The position numbers and the translations under genes were made by a program. 64,000 nucleotides of DNA from CAVQCT01 sp964371785 (GTDB lineage: Bacteria; Zixibacteria; MSB-5A5; GN15; FEB-12), in assembly GCA_964371785.1 (NCBI GenBank), contig CAYJOL010000003.1:248001-312000 (forward strand), read 5' to 3'. The first letter of the stretch is position 1, and each line of letters begins with the position of its first letter. The notes under the pieces are model-generated. The model saw nothing but the letters and a program-made list of their open reading frames with translations. It ran no database searches and was not told the DNA's origin. This document shows, piece by piece, positions 28,574-38,316 of the stretch.

Positions 28574-29557
28574 ATGACTTCCAGCGCAATCAAAAACAGG
28601 ACCGAACAGAAGTTCATAGCTATCCACCTGGATTCCATCCGGGTCGATTCTGTTCTTGATTTCGATCTGTATCTCAACGTAAACAGGAATCTGGTCCTTT
28701 ACCGTTCGGCCGATCTGCCGTTTACCGAACGCACCCGCCAAAAATTGCTGGAAAACAAAGTCGACCGGCTCTTTATCACCAACGAGTCCAAGCAAAAATA
28801 CCAGCGATATATCGAACAAAACCTTCCCAAGATTCTGGTAGACCCTCAGATCCAGGAAGAAAAGAAAGCCACCATTCTCTATTCCACCTCGACCGGTCTG
28901 GTCAAAGAAGTACTGTCCAATCCGACTTATGGCGAAAACATCCAGCGTTCCAAAGAACTGGTTGCCAACACAGTCAACTATGTCCTGGGTGGACGTGAAG
29001 CTTTCCTGAATTTGTTGAAGATCACTTCCTTTGATTACTATACCTACACCCACTCGGTGAACGTCTGCACCTTCTCTATCGCCCTCGCTCAACAGATGGG
29101 GTTCCATGACCAGGAGTTCCTGTACGAGTTGGGGGTCGGAGCGCTCCTGCACGATATAGGCAAATCCAAAATATCGGACCGGATTCTCAACAAGCGGTCA
29201 TCGCTCAACTCAATTGAATTTGAAATCATGAAGAAGCATCCCAAGTGGGGCGTAGACATTCTGACGGAAACCGATATCGTCCCGGCCGCCACCTATTACC
29301 CGATCCTTCAGCACCACGAGCGCGGCGACCGAAGCGGCTATCCCAACTCACTCTCGCTTCGTGAAATGCACATCTATTCGAAGATCGTAGCGATTGCGGA
29401 TTCGTTCGATGCCATGACCACCGAACGCGTGTATCAACGGGCGATGGATACGTTCCCGGCGTTGAGAATCATGTTCTCGCTCAAGGGTGCGTACGACGAT
29501 GAAGCGATGAAGGCGTTTGTCGAACTGATGGGTCCGCGCGGCCTGGTCGACGTCTGA
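28574..29557 (+). CDS. HD-GYP domain protein, paralogue of the gene at 708-1700
   Basis: 327 residues. HD-GYP signature: LLHDIGKSKISDRIL, QHHERGDRSGYPNSL and ADSFDAMTTERVYQRA. The N-terminal domain (IRVDSVLDFDLYLNVNRNLVLYRSADLPF) matches the other HD-GYP protein in the window over its whole length, so both are full-length paralogues. The frame opens at GTG 28538, but ATG 28574 gives an N-terminus that aligns with the paralogue. It probably hydrolyses c-di-GMP in the cytosol. No adjacent diguanylate cyclase or receiver gene; the N-terminal domain's signal is unknown. Confidence 0.88.
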   Translation: MTSSAIKNRTEQKFIAIHLDSIRVDSVLDFDLYLNVNRNLVLYRSADLPFTERTRQKLLENKVDRLFITNESKQKYQRYIEQNLPKILVDPQIQEEKKATILYSTSTGLVKEVLSNPTYGENIQRSKELVANTVNYVLGGREAFLNLLKITSFDYYTYTHSVNVCTFSIALAQQMGFHDQEFLYELGVGALLHDIGKSKISDRILNKRSSLNSIEFEIMKKHPKWGVDILTETDIVPAATYYPILQHHERGDRSGYPNSLSLREMHIYSKIVAIADSFDAMTTERVYQRAMDTFPALRIMFSLKGAYDDEAMKAFVELMGPRGLVDV

Positions 29558-29615
29558 GTCGGTATCTCCTGCCGCCCTATCGAATTTTCCTCTTATCTTT
29601 GTCGGTCCGCCTCCG

Positions 29616-29730
29616 TGTAGGGAAGCATCGTCTTCGGGGCTGCCCTTGTCCGTAGCCCGTTGCGTGTTGTTGACGAGGGCATGCCTGCTGGCATGCCGGA
29701 TGGCCGCCTCTAAGAAGATGCGTCCCTACA
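29616..29730. repeat. 115-bp MITE-like element with terminal inverted repeats
   Basis: The ends are imperfect inverted repeats: 29616-29634 (TGTAGGGAAGCATCGTCTT) and 29712-29730 match in 17 of 19 positions when one is reverse-complemented. Inside is a perfect hairpin, GGCATGCC (29678-29685) with GGCATGCC (29690-29697), 4-nt loop. It lies between the HD-GYP gene and ridA and encodes nothing. It could be a dispersed non-autonomous repeat or a structured RNA; no second copy was noticed in the window. Confidence 0.55.
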
Positions 29731-29736
29731 TAAACC

Positions 29737-29764
29737 TTGCTGTCACTCGTAGGATTCGTATATT
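29737..29764 (+). promoter_or_regulatory. Candidate promoter of ridA
   Basis: TTGCTG (29737-29742), 16-nt spacer, TATATT (29759-29764), ending 21 nt before the ridA ATG. It directly follows the inverted-repeat element. Confidence 0.5.
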
Positions 29765-29785
29765 GACAGAAATTCTGGAGGTCAA

Positions 29786-30169
29786 ATGAAAGAGATTATC
29801 AAGACCGATAAAGCGCCGAGCGCGATAGGACCCTACTCCCAGGCGGTAAAGGTCAGTGGCGGCACGATGTTGTTTATATCCGGTATCATCCCGTTGAATC
29901 CGAAAACGATGGAGATTGTCGGCAAGACGGCCGGGGAACAATGTAAGCAGGTCATGGACAACATGGGACACGTACTCAAAGAGGCGGGTGGAGAATACGC
30001 CAATGTTGTCAAAACGACGATTTATCTGTCCGATCTGGCCGATTTTGGGCCGGTCAACGAGATGTACGGCACTTATTTCGATGTCAACCCGCCTGCCCGG
30101 GCCACCGTGGAGGTGAGCAGATTGCCGAAGGATGTCAAGATAGAGATCGAAGCAATCGCCATCCTGTAG
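29786..30169 (+). CDS. ridA: RidA family enamine/imine deaminase
   Basis: 127 residues, the standard RidA length. Typical segments: KAPSAIGPYSQAVKV, LFISGIIPLNP, NMGHVLKEAGGEYANVVKTTIYLSDLADF and the C-terminal PPARATVEVSRLPKDVKIEIEAIAI, which contains the conserved Arg that binds the substrate carboxylate. RidA hydrolyses reactive 2-aminoacrylate-type intermediates in the cytosol. GGAGG precedes the ATG. It is followed by the Rieske gene on the same strand after 127 nt with a separate promoter candidate, so it is probably monocistronic. Confidence 0.93.
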   Translation: MKEIIKTDKAPSAIGPYSQAVKVSGGTMLFISGIIPLNPKTMEIVGKTAGEQCKQVMDNMGHVLKEAGGEYANVVKTTIYLSDLADFGPVNEMYGTYFDVNPPARATVEVSRLPKDVKIEIEAIAIL

Positions 30170-30225
30170 GCACCGGGCCAATCATCGCAATGGGTCATCT
30201 GCGCATGAGCCACAGAGCTTTAGAG

Positions 30226-30254
30226 TTGACTACTGATTGATGCCGTGTTACCAT
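30226..30254 (+). promoter_or_regulatory. Candidate promoter of the Rieske/cytochrome b unit
   Basis: TTGACT (30226-30231), 17-nt spacer, TACCAT (30249-30254), 42 nt before the Rieske ATG. The -35 is good, the -10 moderate. Confidence 0.45.
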
Positions 30255-30296
30255 AGACGATAAATATTGTTTTCTTTATTTTCGGTGGAGGTAAAA

Positions 30297-30749
30297 ATGG
30301 CAGAGTCTAAGACTAGCCGCCGGGGTTTCCTCGAAATCCTGCTAGCTGGCGGACTGGTTGCGACGCTCGGTGCAATCTTATATCCTATCTGGGACTATCT
30401 CGTCCCTCCGGCCACAAGCGAAGCGAAGCTGTCGCAACTTAAACTTCCCTTCACACGGGAAGAAATAGCGGCCGAGCCGAAGAAGGCGAAGTACTTCAAG
30501 TATGGCCGCGACCTTGGAATTATCTTCCTCAATGACAAAGGCGATCTGGGCGCCCTCTCAGCTTCATGCACCCACCTTGACTGTACCGTTCAGAACCGCC
30601 CGGACCTCGGTTTGATCTGGTGCGCGTGTCATAACGGTAAGTACAGTTACACCGGACAGAATATCTCCGGACCGCCGCCCAAACCGCTGCAGCAGTATGC
30701 GGTGAAGGAGATCAGCGGCGCGATATATGTAAGCCAGGAGGCGAGCTGA
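30297..30749 (+). CDS. Rieske [2Fe-2S] protein of a bc-type complex
   Basis: 150 residues from an ATG with GGAGG five bases upstream. The N-terminus SRRGFLEILLAGG is a twin-arginine-like signal/anchor, as in QcrA proteins. The cluster-binding motifs are CTHLDC and CACHNG, giving the two Cys and two His ligands; the usual forms are CTHLGC and CPCHGS, so both loops deviate slightly. The downstream PPPKPL segment is the conserved Pro loop. It accepts electrons from quinol at cytochrome b and passes them to a c-type haem. The last base is shared with the cytochrome b start, so the genes are coupled. Confidence 0.93.
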   Translation: MAESKTSRRGFLEILLAGGLVATLGAILYPIWDYLVPPATSEAKLSQLKLPFTREEIAAEPKKAKYFKYGRDLGIIFLNDKGDLGALSASCTHLDCTVQNRPDLGLIWCACHNGKYSYTGQNISGPPPKPLQQYAVKEISGAIYVSQEAS

Positions 30750-31873
30750 TGACACATACACCTGCACCGAGCGCTCCGGCGTCGGGTAACAAGGTCTATC
30801 GATGGATCAATGATCGGTTCAAGATCGACGCCCTAGTGGAGTATATGGGGCATAAGGAAGTTCCGCTTCATGGCCACTCCATCTTCTACTATTTCGGCGG
30901 CATTTCCCTGTTTCTGTTTATCGTCCAGGTGGTGACCGGCATCCTGTTGCTTATGTACTACCGGCCGGGAGCCGAGTCGGCATATGAGTCGGTGAGGTTC
31001 ATCGTATCGAACGTCTCTTTCGGCTGGCTCATTCGGTCGCTGCACTCCTGGTCAGCCAACCTCATGATTCTCTCAGTATTCGTCCACATGTTCACCGTCT
31101 ACTTCACACAAGCTTATCGTACACCGCGCGAGTTGACCTGGCTTTCCGGTATAGGCCTGCTTGGGCTGGCGCTGATGTTCGGATTCTCCGGATATCTGCT
31201 TCCCTGGAACGTATTGTCGTTTTTTGCCACGCGTGTCGGTACAGGGATGGCCGGCACGATTCCGGTGATTGGTCAGAAACTCATGATAATCATGCGCGGT
31301 GGCGACGAGGTCACGGGCGCTACTATCGGCCGGTTTTTTGGCCTTCATGTAGCTATCCTGCCGGGGCTGTTCACGGTCCTGCTGGCGGGACATTTGATTT
31401 TCATCCAGCGGCAAGGAATGAGTGAACCGCTCGGTTGGCAGAGTAAACCAGCGGGCGAGAAGAAGTACATGCGATTTTTCCCCAGCTTCCTCATGCGTGA
31501 CCTGCTGGTCTGGCTCATTGTGTTGAATGTCCTGGCTGTGCTGGCAGTACTGTTTCCGGATGGAATCGGGGTTGTTCACTGGCCGCTCGATGCGAAGGCA
31601 GATCCATTTGCGCCTCCGCCCGACGTCATCCGCCCGGAGTGGTATTTCATGTTCGCATTCCAGTCGCTCAAGTTGCTCCCATCGCACCTGTGGTTTATTG
31701 AAGGCGAATTGTTCGGGATCGCCGCCTTCACTGTCGGCGGAGTCATCTGGGCACTCGTGCCGTTTCTTGACAAGAAGTCACCGGTGGGCCAACGCCCCGG
31801 ATTCTTCATGGCGTTTGGATGGTTCGTGCTGGCTTTTATCGTCGCAATGACAATCATCGGATACATGGTATAG
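30749..31873 (+). CDS. Cytochrome b of a bc-type quinol-oxidising complex
   Basis: 374 residues, with the N- and C-terminal halves of cytochrome b in one protein and about eight membrane helices. Haem-ligand His pairs lie in SLHSWSANLMILSVFVHMF and FFGLHVAILPGLFTVLLAGHLIF. The quinol-oxidation PEWY motif is intact (IRPEWYFMFAF). The fused form resembles mitochondrial-type cytochrome b rather than the split b6/subunit IV pair. It starts on the last base of the Rieske gene; the multihaem cytochrome gene begins 9 nt after its stop. Confidence 0.95.
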   Translation: MTHTPAPSAPASGNKVYRWINDRFKIDALVEYMGHKEVPLHGHSIFYYFGGISLFLFIVQVVTGILLLMYYRPGAESAYESVRFIVSNVSFGWLIRSLHSWSANLMILSVFVHMFTVYFTQAYRTPRELTWLSGIGLLGLALMFGFSGYLLPWNVLSFFATRVGTGMAGTIPVIGQKLMIIMRGGDEVTGATIGRFFGLHVAILPGLFTVLLAGHLIFIQRQGMSEPLGWQSKPAGEKKYMRFFPSFLMRDLLVWLIVLNVLAVLAVLFPDGIGVVHWPLDAKADPFAPPPDVIRPEWYFMFAFQSLKLLPSHLWFIEGELFGIAAFTVGGVIWALVPFLDKKSPVGQRPGFFMAFGWFVLAFIVAMTIIGYMV

Positions 31874-31882
31874 GAGGTGGTG

Positions 31883-33130
31883 ATGCGTACAGGTATATAC
31901 ATTCTACTGTTCTTAGTGACTGCCGGCCTGGTCATCGCGGCCCCCACCGACCAAGACAACTGCATGAAGTGTCACTATGATTTCGAAGACGAAAACGGTC
32001 CCTCGCATGAGATTTCCCGCGATGTACATATCCAGCGCGGCCTAAGCTGCGTGGATTGCCACGGCGGCGATGCATCGCTTGATGACATGGATGAGGTGCG
32101 CAAGGACAAGTCGTACCGCGGCGCACCGACTCATTTTCAAATCCCGGAATTTTGCGCAAGATGTCATAGTAATGCCGCCTACATGCACGATCACAATCCG
32201 ACCCTGCCGACCGATCAACTTGACAAGTACAAAACATCGGTGCACGGCAAACTGCTCTTTGAAAAGAAGGACATGAAGGTGGCGGACTGCGTCTCCTGCC
32301 ACTCGGTGCACCAGATCGGAGATCCCAAGACGCCGCACTCGAGTACCTATCCGCAGAACATTCCCGCAACCTGCGGGCACTGCCACTCGGACTCCGCTTA
32401 CATGGCGTCATACGGTATTCCTACAAATCAGGAAGCCGGATTCAGGGAATCGGTCCACGGTATCGCACTGCTTGAAAACAACGACCTGGGAGCGCCTGCG
32501 TGCAACGACTGCCATGGCAATCATGGCGCCGCTCCGCCGGGGGTAGCTTCGTTGTCGGCCGTTTGTGGTAACTGCCACGCAATCGAAGCTGAGTTGTTTA
32601 ATGCGTCGCCGCACAAGGATGCCTTCGAAGCCAACGACTTCCCGATGTGCGAAACTTGCCATTCGAACCACCGGATTCTCAAGCCGAACGACAGCATGGT
32701 CGGTACCACAGAAACATCCGTGTGCGCAAACTGCCACTCGGCGGACGACGGCACCAAAGGCTGGACGACGGCCCAGGGTATCTCGGATGTGCTGGCCGGT
32801 TTGGTCGCGGTCCAGGATACAGCAGGAACTCTGCTGGAAGAAGCGACCGCTAAGGGAATGATGACGACCGACGAAGAATTCCTTTTCAAAAATGTCAACC
32901 AGGCACTGATTCAGGCCCGAACTATGGTACATACTTACAGCCTTGACTCGGTATTGCCTAAAACCCAGCAGGGAATGAAGGAAGCGGATTCCGTCAGAGT
33001 CGCCTCGGCATCACTGATAAATGAATACTACTTCCGGAGAAAAGGTCTGGTGTTGGCAACCCTGTTTATCACAGTATTGGCCATTGGCCTGTATCTAAAG
33101 ATTCGGCGGGTGGACAGCCAACTAAAATAG
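31883..33130 (+). CDS. Nine-haem membrane-anchored cytochrome c
   Basis: 415 residues. A signal peptide (MRTGIYILLFLVTAGLVIAAP) is followed by nine CxxCH haem sites (CMKCH, CVDCH, CARCH, CVSCH, CGHCH, CNDCH, CGNCH, CETCH, CANCH) in the first 290 residues, then a haem-free helical stretch, and a C-terminal membrane helix (GLVLATLFITVLAIGLYL) with a short basic tail. AGGAGG lies five bases before the ATG; two upstream GTG codons are in frame but too close to it. As third gene after Rieske and cytochrome b it replaces the usual cytochrome c1 and probably takes electrons from the Rieske centre towards periplasmic acceptors. The terminal acceptor is not in the window. Confidence 0.93.
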   Translation: MRTGIYILLFLVTAGLVIAAPTDQDNCMKCHYDFEDENGPSHEISRDVHIQRGLSCVDCHGGDASLDDMDEVRKDKSYRGAPTHFQIPEFCARCHSNAAYMHDHNPTLPTDQLDKYKTSVHGKLLFEKKDMKVADCVSCHSVHQIGDPKTPHSSTYPQNIPATCGHCHSDSAYMASYGIPTNQEAGFRESVHGIALLENNDLGAPACNDCHGNHGAAPPGVASLSAVCGNCHAIEAELFNASPHKDAFEANDFPMCETCHSNHRILKPNDSMVGTTETSVCANCHSADDGTKGWTTAQGISDVLAGLVAVQDTAGTLLEEATAKGMMTTDEEFLFKNVNQALIQARTMVHTYSLDSVLPKTQQGMKEADSVRVASASLINEYYFRRKGLVLATLFITVLAIGLYLKIRRVDSQLK

Positions 33131-33399
33131 TCGTCATTTATGTAGGATAAAAATTATCCGCAATTATGTATAAGGGATAAGAATCGTAATACTTTACTGG
33201 AGAGTAGGGTTAACAGTGGGAGTCTAAGACAGAGCAAACAATCGATGTTGATTTGGTTGTGTATGTTGTGATTTAAGGACTTCTGTGGAGAAATAAACAA
33301 AAAATCGCTTGACAAACCCGGATTTTGGGATTTCTTGGGCGGTAAAATATTGTGAATTCAGTCACATAGGTGTCCGAAGTACGACAAGAGATACGGTAA
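33131..33399 (+). other. Intergenic region before nuoA
   Basis: 269 nt, AT-rich. It holds an inverted repeat GGATAA (33145-33150) / TTATCC (33154-33159), and a third GGATAA at about 33175. A good TTGACA (33309-33314) has no -10 at normal spacing (TAAAAT lies 28 nt away), so the nuo promoter is not resolved. nuoA has no strong ribosome binding site. Confidence 0.4.
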
Positions 33400-33753
33400 A
33401 TGCAACAGTACCTTTCAGTTCTGATCTTTCTGGCAGCCGGGACAGGAATTGTCCTGGTTACCTTTTTCATATCCCGGTTGTTCCGACCATCGCATCCCTA
33501 TCCGGAAAAGACCGTCAATTATGAGTGCGCAGAAAAGCCGATTGGCAATTCGTGGATTCGATTCAATAACCGATTCTATATCTTTGCTTTGATTTTCGTG
33601 ATTTTCGACGTCGAGGTCATTTTTCTCTTCCCCTGGGCTGTGGCATTCAGTCAGCTTGGCCTCTTCGCGCTATTTGAGATGATCGTTTTCATCCTGATCC
33701 TGTTTTTTGGGATTTTCTACGCGTGGAAGAAGGGGGTCCTCAAGTGGGTCTGA
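33400..33753 (+). CDS. nuoA: NADH-quinone oxidoreductase subunit A
   Basis: 117 residues, three membrane helices. Family motifs seen: YECAEKPIGNSWIRFNNRFYIFALIFVIFDVEVIFLFPWA. It forms part of the quinone-site junction of complex I. First gene of the 11-gene nuo operon; its end overlaps the nuoB start. Confidence 0.96.
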   Translation: MQQYLSVLIFLAAGTGIVLVTFFISRLFRPSHPYPEKTVNYECAEKPIGNSWIRFNNRFYIFALIFVIFDVEVIFLFPWAVAFSQLGLFALFEMIVFILILFFGIFYAWKKGVLKWV

Positions 33754-34256
33754 TCAAGAAGCTTCCGTATTATGCGGAGATGATACCGGGCGGTTCGCTG
33801 GTAGTGACCTCCCTTGAGGGAGTGTTGCATCACGCGCAGGCTAAGTCGCTCTGGTATCTACTATTTGGCACCGCGTGCTGCGCTATCGAGTTGATGTGCA
33901 CGGGCGCCTCGCGCTATGACTTTGACCGGCTTGGTATGATTTTCCGCGCTTCACCGCGTCAGGCCGACCTTATAATTGTGGCCGGTACCATAACGAAGAA
34001 GATGGCCCCCAGACTTCGCACTCTGTATGACCAGATGGCTGAGCCCCGGTATGTGATAGCGATGGGTGGCTGCACGATCAATGGTGGCCCGTTTTACTAT
34101 GACTCCTACGCCGTGGAAAAAGGTGTTGACCATATCATACCGGTCGATGTCTACATCCCCGGTTGTCCCCCCCGTCCGGAATCATTGTTGGAAGGGTGTC
34201 TGACGCTCCAGAAGAAAATCAAAAAGCAGAAGTTGAGTGACTGGCAGGAAAAGTGA
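33744..34256 (+). CDS. nuoB: NADH-quinone oxidoreductase subunit B
   Basis: 170 residues from GTG 33744, which overlaps nuoA and is preceded by AGGGGG; an earlier in-frame GTG (33723) is less likely. Binds iron-sulfur cluster N2: the Cys ligands are in TACCAIELM, GGCTINGG and IPGCPPRPE. It passes electrons to quinone together with NuoD. Length is usual for the family. Confidence 0.96.
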   Translation: MGLIKKLPYYAEMIPGGSLVVTSLEGVLHHAQAKSLWYLLFGTACCAIELMCTGASRYDFDRLGMIFRASPRQADLIIVAGTITKKMAPRLRTLYDQMAEPRYVIAMGGCTINGGPFYYDSYAVEKGVDHIIPVDVYIPGCPPRPESLLEGCLTLQKKIKKQKLSDWQEK

Positions 34257-34257
34257 G

Positions 34258-34734
34258 ATGACCAAAGACGAGCTTAAGTCATACATCGAAAGCAACTACT
34301 CGGGTAAGCTCACGGCTTTGGAAAGCGGTCGTTTCGAGCTTTTGTACCAGATTAAAAAGGTCGACCTGCTCGAGATAGCGCGAAAGCTCCGTGACGACAA
34401 TCAGCTCTTGTTCGACTACCTGTGTAATATCGGCGTGACGGATACGCGCGAGCATCTGGAAATGGTTTACTCGATAGCGTCGACTACCAATAAGCTCCGG
34501 CTCGATTTCAAGACCGTCTTTGGTTACGATGACGTAGATGTCGACTCAGTCCAGACAATCTGGCCGGCGGCCAACTGGTACGAGCGCGAAGCATGGGAGC
34601 TCTACGGCATCAATGTAAAGAACCATGGCAATCTGACCCAATTCCTGCTGCCCGATGACTGGAACCAGGGTCCCCCGATGCGCAAGGACTGGGACGCTCC
34701 GGACTTTGTACGCTTCCCGGAGTTTGACGTATGA
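34258..34734 (+). CDS. nuoC: NADH-quinone oxidoreductase subunit C
   Basis: 158 residues from ATG 34258, one base after the nuoB stop. The C-terminal segment WYEREAWELYGI and LLPDDWNQGPPMRKDW are the NuoC signatures. It is a separate gene, not fused to NuoD. Overlaps nuoD by 4 nt. Confidence 0.95.
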   Translation: MTKDELKSYIESNYSGKLTALESGRFELLYQIKKVDLLEIARKLRDDNQLLFDYLCNIGVTDTREHLEMVYSIASTTNKLRLDFKTVFGYDDVDVDSVQTIWPAANWYEREAWELYGINVKNHGNLTQFLLPDDWNQGPPMRKDWDAPDFVRFPEFDV

Positions 34735-35836
34735 GCACGGCCGGATTGAAGACCGAAGAGTTCCAGGTCAACATGGGGCCGCATCATCCGTCGACCCATG
34801 GCGTCTGCCGGCTTTTGCTGACCATGGATGGCGAGAAGGTCATCAAGATTGAGCCCCATATAGGCTACCTGCACCGATCTATCGAAAAGATCTGCGAAAA
34901 CCGCACCTATGCCCAGTGTATTCCGATTCTCGATCGGTTTGAATATGTCACGGCGATGTCCTGCAATTACGTATTCGCTTTGTCCGCTGAACGCCTTGCG
35001 CAGATACAGGTCCCCGAGCGGGCAGAGTACCTTCGGGTTATCATGCTCGAACTCAACCGGATAGCCTCACACTTGATATTTTTCGGCACGACCGCAATGG
35101 ATATCGGGGCGCTGACGCCGTTCCTGTACGGTCTGCGCGAACGGGAAATGATCATGGATCTGTTCGAGATGACCTGCGGTCAACGTCTTACCTATAACTA
35201 TATTCGCATCGGTGGCGTCTCGAAAGATATTCTGCCGGCCTTCGTGCCGAAATGCCGCGAAGCCATTAAGGTTATTAATGAGAAGGTTGACGAATACGAA
35301 GCTCTGCTGAACGAAAATCCGATTTGGAAGGCTCGAACGATCGGTGTTGGCAGGTTGTCGGCTGAGAAGGCGATTGCGTTTGCGGCGTCGGGGCCGATTC
35401 TTCGGGCATCCGGCGTGAAGTATGATCTGCGGCGCGATGACCCATACAGCATTTACGACCGGTTCGAGTTCGACATTCCAACGCGCCAGAACGGCGACGT
35501 GTTCGACCGGTTTGTATTAAGAATTGAAGAGATCCGTCAGTCGATAAGAATTATCAGTCAGGCGTTGGACGGCCTGCCCGAAGGCGAATACAAGGCGAAA
35601 GTGTCGTTGAAATTCAAACCGCCAGTGGGCGAGCTGTATACACGCATAGAAAACTCCCGCGGTGAGATGGGTGTTTATCTTGTCTCCGATGGCACGGAGA
35701 AACCGCTTCGGGTCAAAACCCGCGGCGGCTCCTATAACCATCTCCAGTTGATTCCGGAAATTGCCACCGCCTGCCTCATCGCCGACCTCGTGGCGATTTT
35801 TGCTTCGTTTGACATCATCATGCCGGAGGTCGACCG

Positions 35837-35840
<4 letters not shown>
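34731..35840 (+). CDS. nuoD: NADH-quinone oxidoreductase subunit D
   Basis: 369 residues, related to the large subunit of [NiFe] hydrogenases but without the metal-binding cysteines. MGPHHPSTHGVCRLLLTMDGE provides the His pair and Tyr region of the quinone pocket; GYLHRSIEKICENRTY and IPEIATACLIADLVAIFASFDIIMPEVDR are also conserved. Translationally coupled to nuoC and nuoH by 4-nt overlaps. Confidence 0.97.
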
Positions 35841-36904
<1,064 letters not shown>

Positions 36905-36920
36905 TGAGAGCCAATAGATA

Positions 36921-37502
36921 GTGATAAAAGATATTTTCAAAGGACTGTACGAGCTTATCGTCGGGATGGGAATAACCGGCAAGCACCTTGGGCGCCACGC
37001 GGTCACGCTTCAGTACCCGGTACAGAAGATGGAAATGCCGGAACGGTCGCGCGGGATCGTGGTGCTGCTGTCGGATAAAGAAACAGGTGAGCTCAATTGT
37101 ACCGCATGTATGCTCTGCATGCGGGCATGTCCCACCGCGGCGATACGGATCGATGCCCCCCGCGATGAAAACAAGAAGCGTCAGCTCAAGTCATTCGTGG
37201 TGGATAATACCATCTGCTGTTTCTGCGGCCTGTGTGAAGAGGCGTGCAATTTCTCGGCTATCAAGATGGCGGGCAAATATGAATTTTCGACGTTGACTCG
37301 CGAAGATCTCATCTGGGACATGAAGAAACTTCAAGAAGTCGGTCGCGATGTTCCTTATGTCGATACCCGGAAGAAAAAGCCGGCCAAGACCGACGCACCC
37401 GTGAAACCGGCGCCGGCCCAGCCAAAAGCAGAGACAAACACCGAGGCTCCGATGCCTAATCAAGGCCCGGCGGAGGATTCCCAAATGAAAGAGGAAAAGT
37501 GA
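36921..37502 (+). CDS. nuoI: NADH-quinone oxidoreductase subunit I
   Basis: 193 residues from a GTG. Two [4Fe-4S] motifs, CTACMLCMRACPTAAI and CCFCGLCEEACNFSAI, carry electrons to NuoB. After residue 150 there is a non-conserved Lys/Pro/Ala/Glu tail (KKKPAKTDAPVKPAPAQPKAE) of about 40 residues not needed for cluster binding. Without NuoE/F/G, NuoI is the likely entry point for electrons from a soluble donor such as ferredoxin; that is inference. Confidence 0.95.
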   Translation: MIKDIFKGLYELIVGMGITGKHLGRHAVTLQYPVQKMEMPERSRGIVVLLSDKETGELNCTACMLCMRACPTAAIRIDAPRDENKKRQLKSFVVDNTICCFCGLCEEACNFSAIKMAGKYEFSTLTREDLIWDMKKLQEVGRDVPYVDTRKKKPAKTDAPVKPAPAQPKAETNTEAPMPNQGPAEDSQMKEEK

Positions 37503-38008
37503 TGATCGGACCGGAAGTGGGAATCGCGTTCTGGGTATTGGCAATCATGATGATTGTGTCCGCTTTCATGGTGGTCAGTCTCAAAAATATTTTCCACTGC
37601 GCGCTGTTTCTGGTGTTCTGCCTGTTTTCCGTTGCCGGTATTTATATTCTGCTTCATGCGGAATTTCTGGCCGCCGCGCAGGTCTTGATTTATGTCGGTG
37701 CGGTTGCCGTCCTGATGATATTCGCGATTATGCTTACCAGCAATCTGGCCTCTAAGCGAATTCGCCAGGTCAACGAAAACGTGCTGGTGTCATTTTTTGT
37801 CTCTCTTATTTTCTTTATCAGCGTTTGCATGCTTCTTTACAATACGCGTGTCTGGCGTTATGCGGCCGACAACCTGCCTGATAATAATATTATGGCGGTA
37901 GGCAAGGCGCTAATGACGGAGTATATGCTGCCGTTTGAAGTAGTCTCCGTGCTTATGCTGGCAGCGATGATCGGGGCGATAGTGCTGGCCAGAAAGGAGC
38001 GCTCCTAG
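37502..38008 (+). CDS. nuoJ: NADH-quinone oxidoreductase subunit J
   Basis: 168 residues, five membrane helices. The conserved LHAEFLAAAQVLIYVGAVAVLMIFAIML segment contains the pi-bulge helix of NuoJ. ATG overlaps the nuoI stop by one base (TGATG) and GAGGAAA precedes it. Ends one base into nuoK. Confidence 0.95.
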   Translation: MIGPEVGIAFWVLAIMMIVSAFMVVSLKNIFHCALFLVFCLFSVAGIYILLHAEFLAAAQVLIYVGAVAVLMIFAIMLTSNLASKRIRQVNENVLVSFFVSLIFFISVCMLLYNTRVWRYAADNLPDNNIMAVGKALMTEYMLPFEVVSVLMLAAMIGAIVLARKERS

Positions 38009-38307
38009 TGTTCTATTACCTGTCGCTGGCCGCTTTGCTGTTCTCAATCGGGTTGTTCGGAGTCCTCACCCGTCGCAACGCGGTCGGGATCCTGATGTCG
38101 CTGGAGCTGATGTTCAATGCCGCAAATATCAACTTTGTGACTTTTAACAGATATGTCATCACCGACGGTCTTGCCGGTCAGATCTTTGCCATCTTCGTCG
38201 TAGTAGTGGCGGCCGCCGAAGCGGTGGTCGGACTGGCCATAGTCCTGCTGCTTTATCGCAATTGGCAGGGAATCAATGTCGATAACGTTAATGTCATGAA
38301 GTGGTAG
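38008..38307 (+). CDS. nuoK: NADH-quinone oxidoreductase subunit K
   Basis: 99 residues, three membrane helices, GTG start overlapping the nuoJ stop. Motifs: RRNAVGILMSLELMFNAANINFV (with the conserved Glu) and VVVVAAAEAVVGLAIVLLLYR (second conserved Glu), both part of the proton path. Confidence 0.96.
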   Translation: MFYYLSLAALLFSIGLFGVLTRRNAVGILMSLELMFNAANINFVTFNRYVITDGLAGQIFAIFVVVVAAAEAVVGLAIVLLLYRNWQGINVDNVNVMKW

Positions 38308-38316
38308 GTTGATTAA

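Noticed and set aside
33309..33348. TTGACA ... TAAAAT as a nuo promoter
   Set aside because: The two elements are 28 nt apart, too far for a normal sigma70-type promoter.
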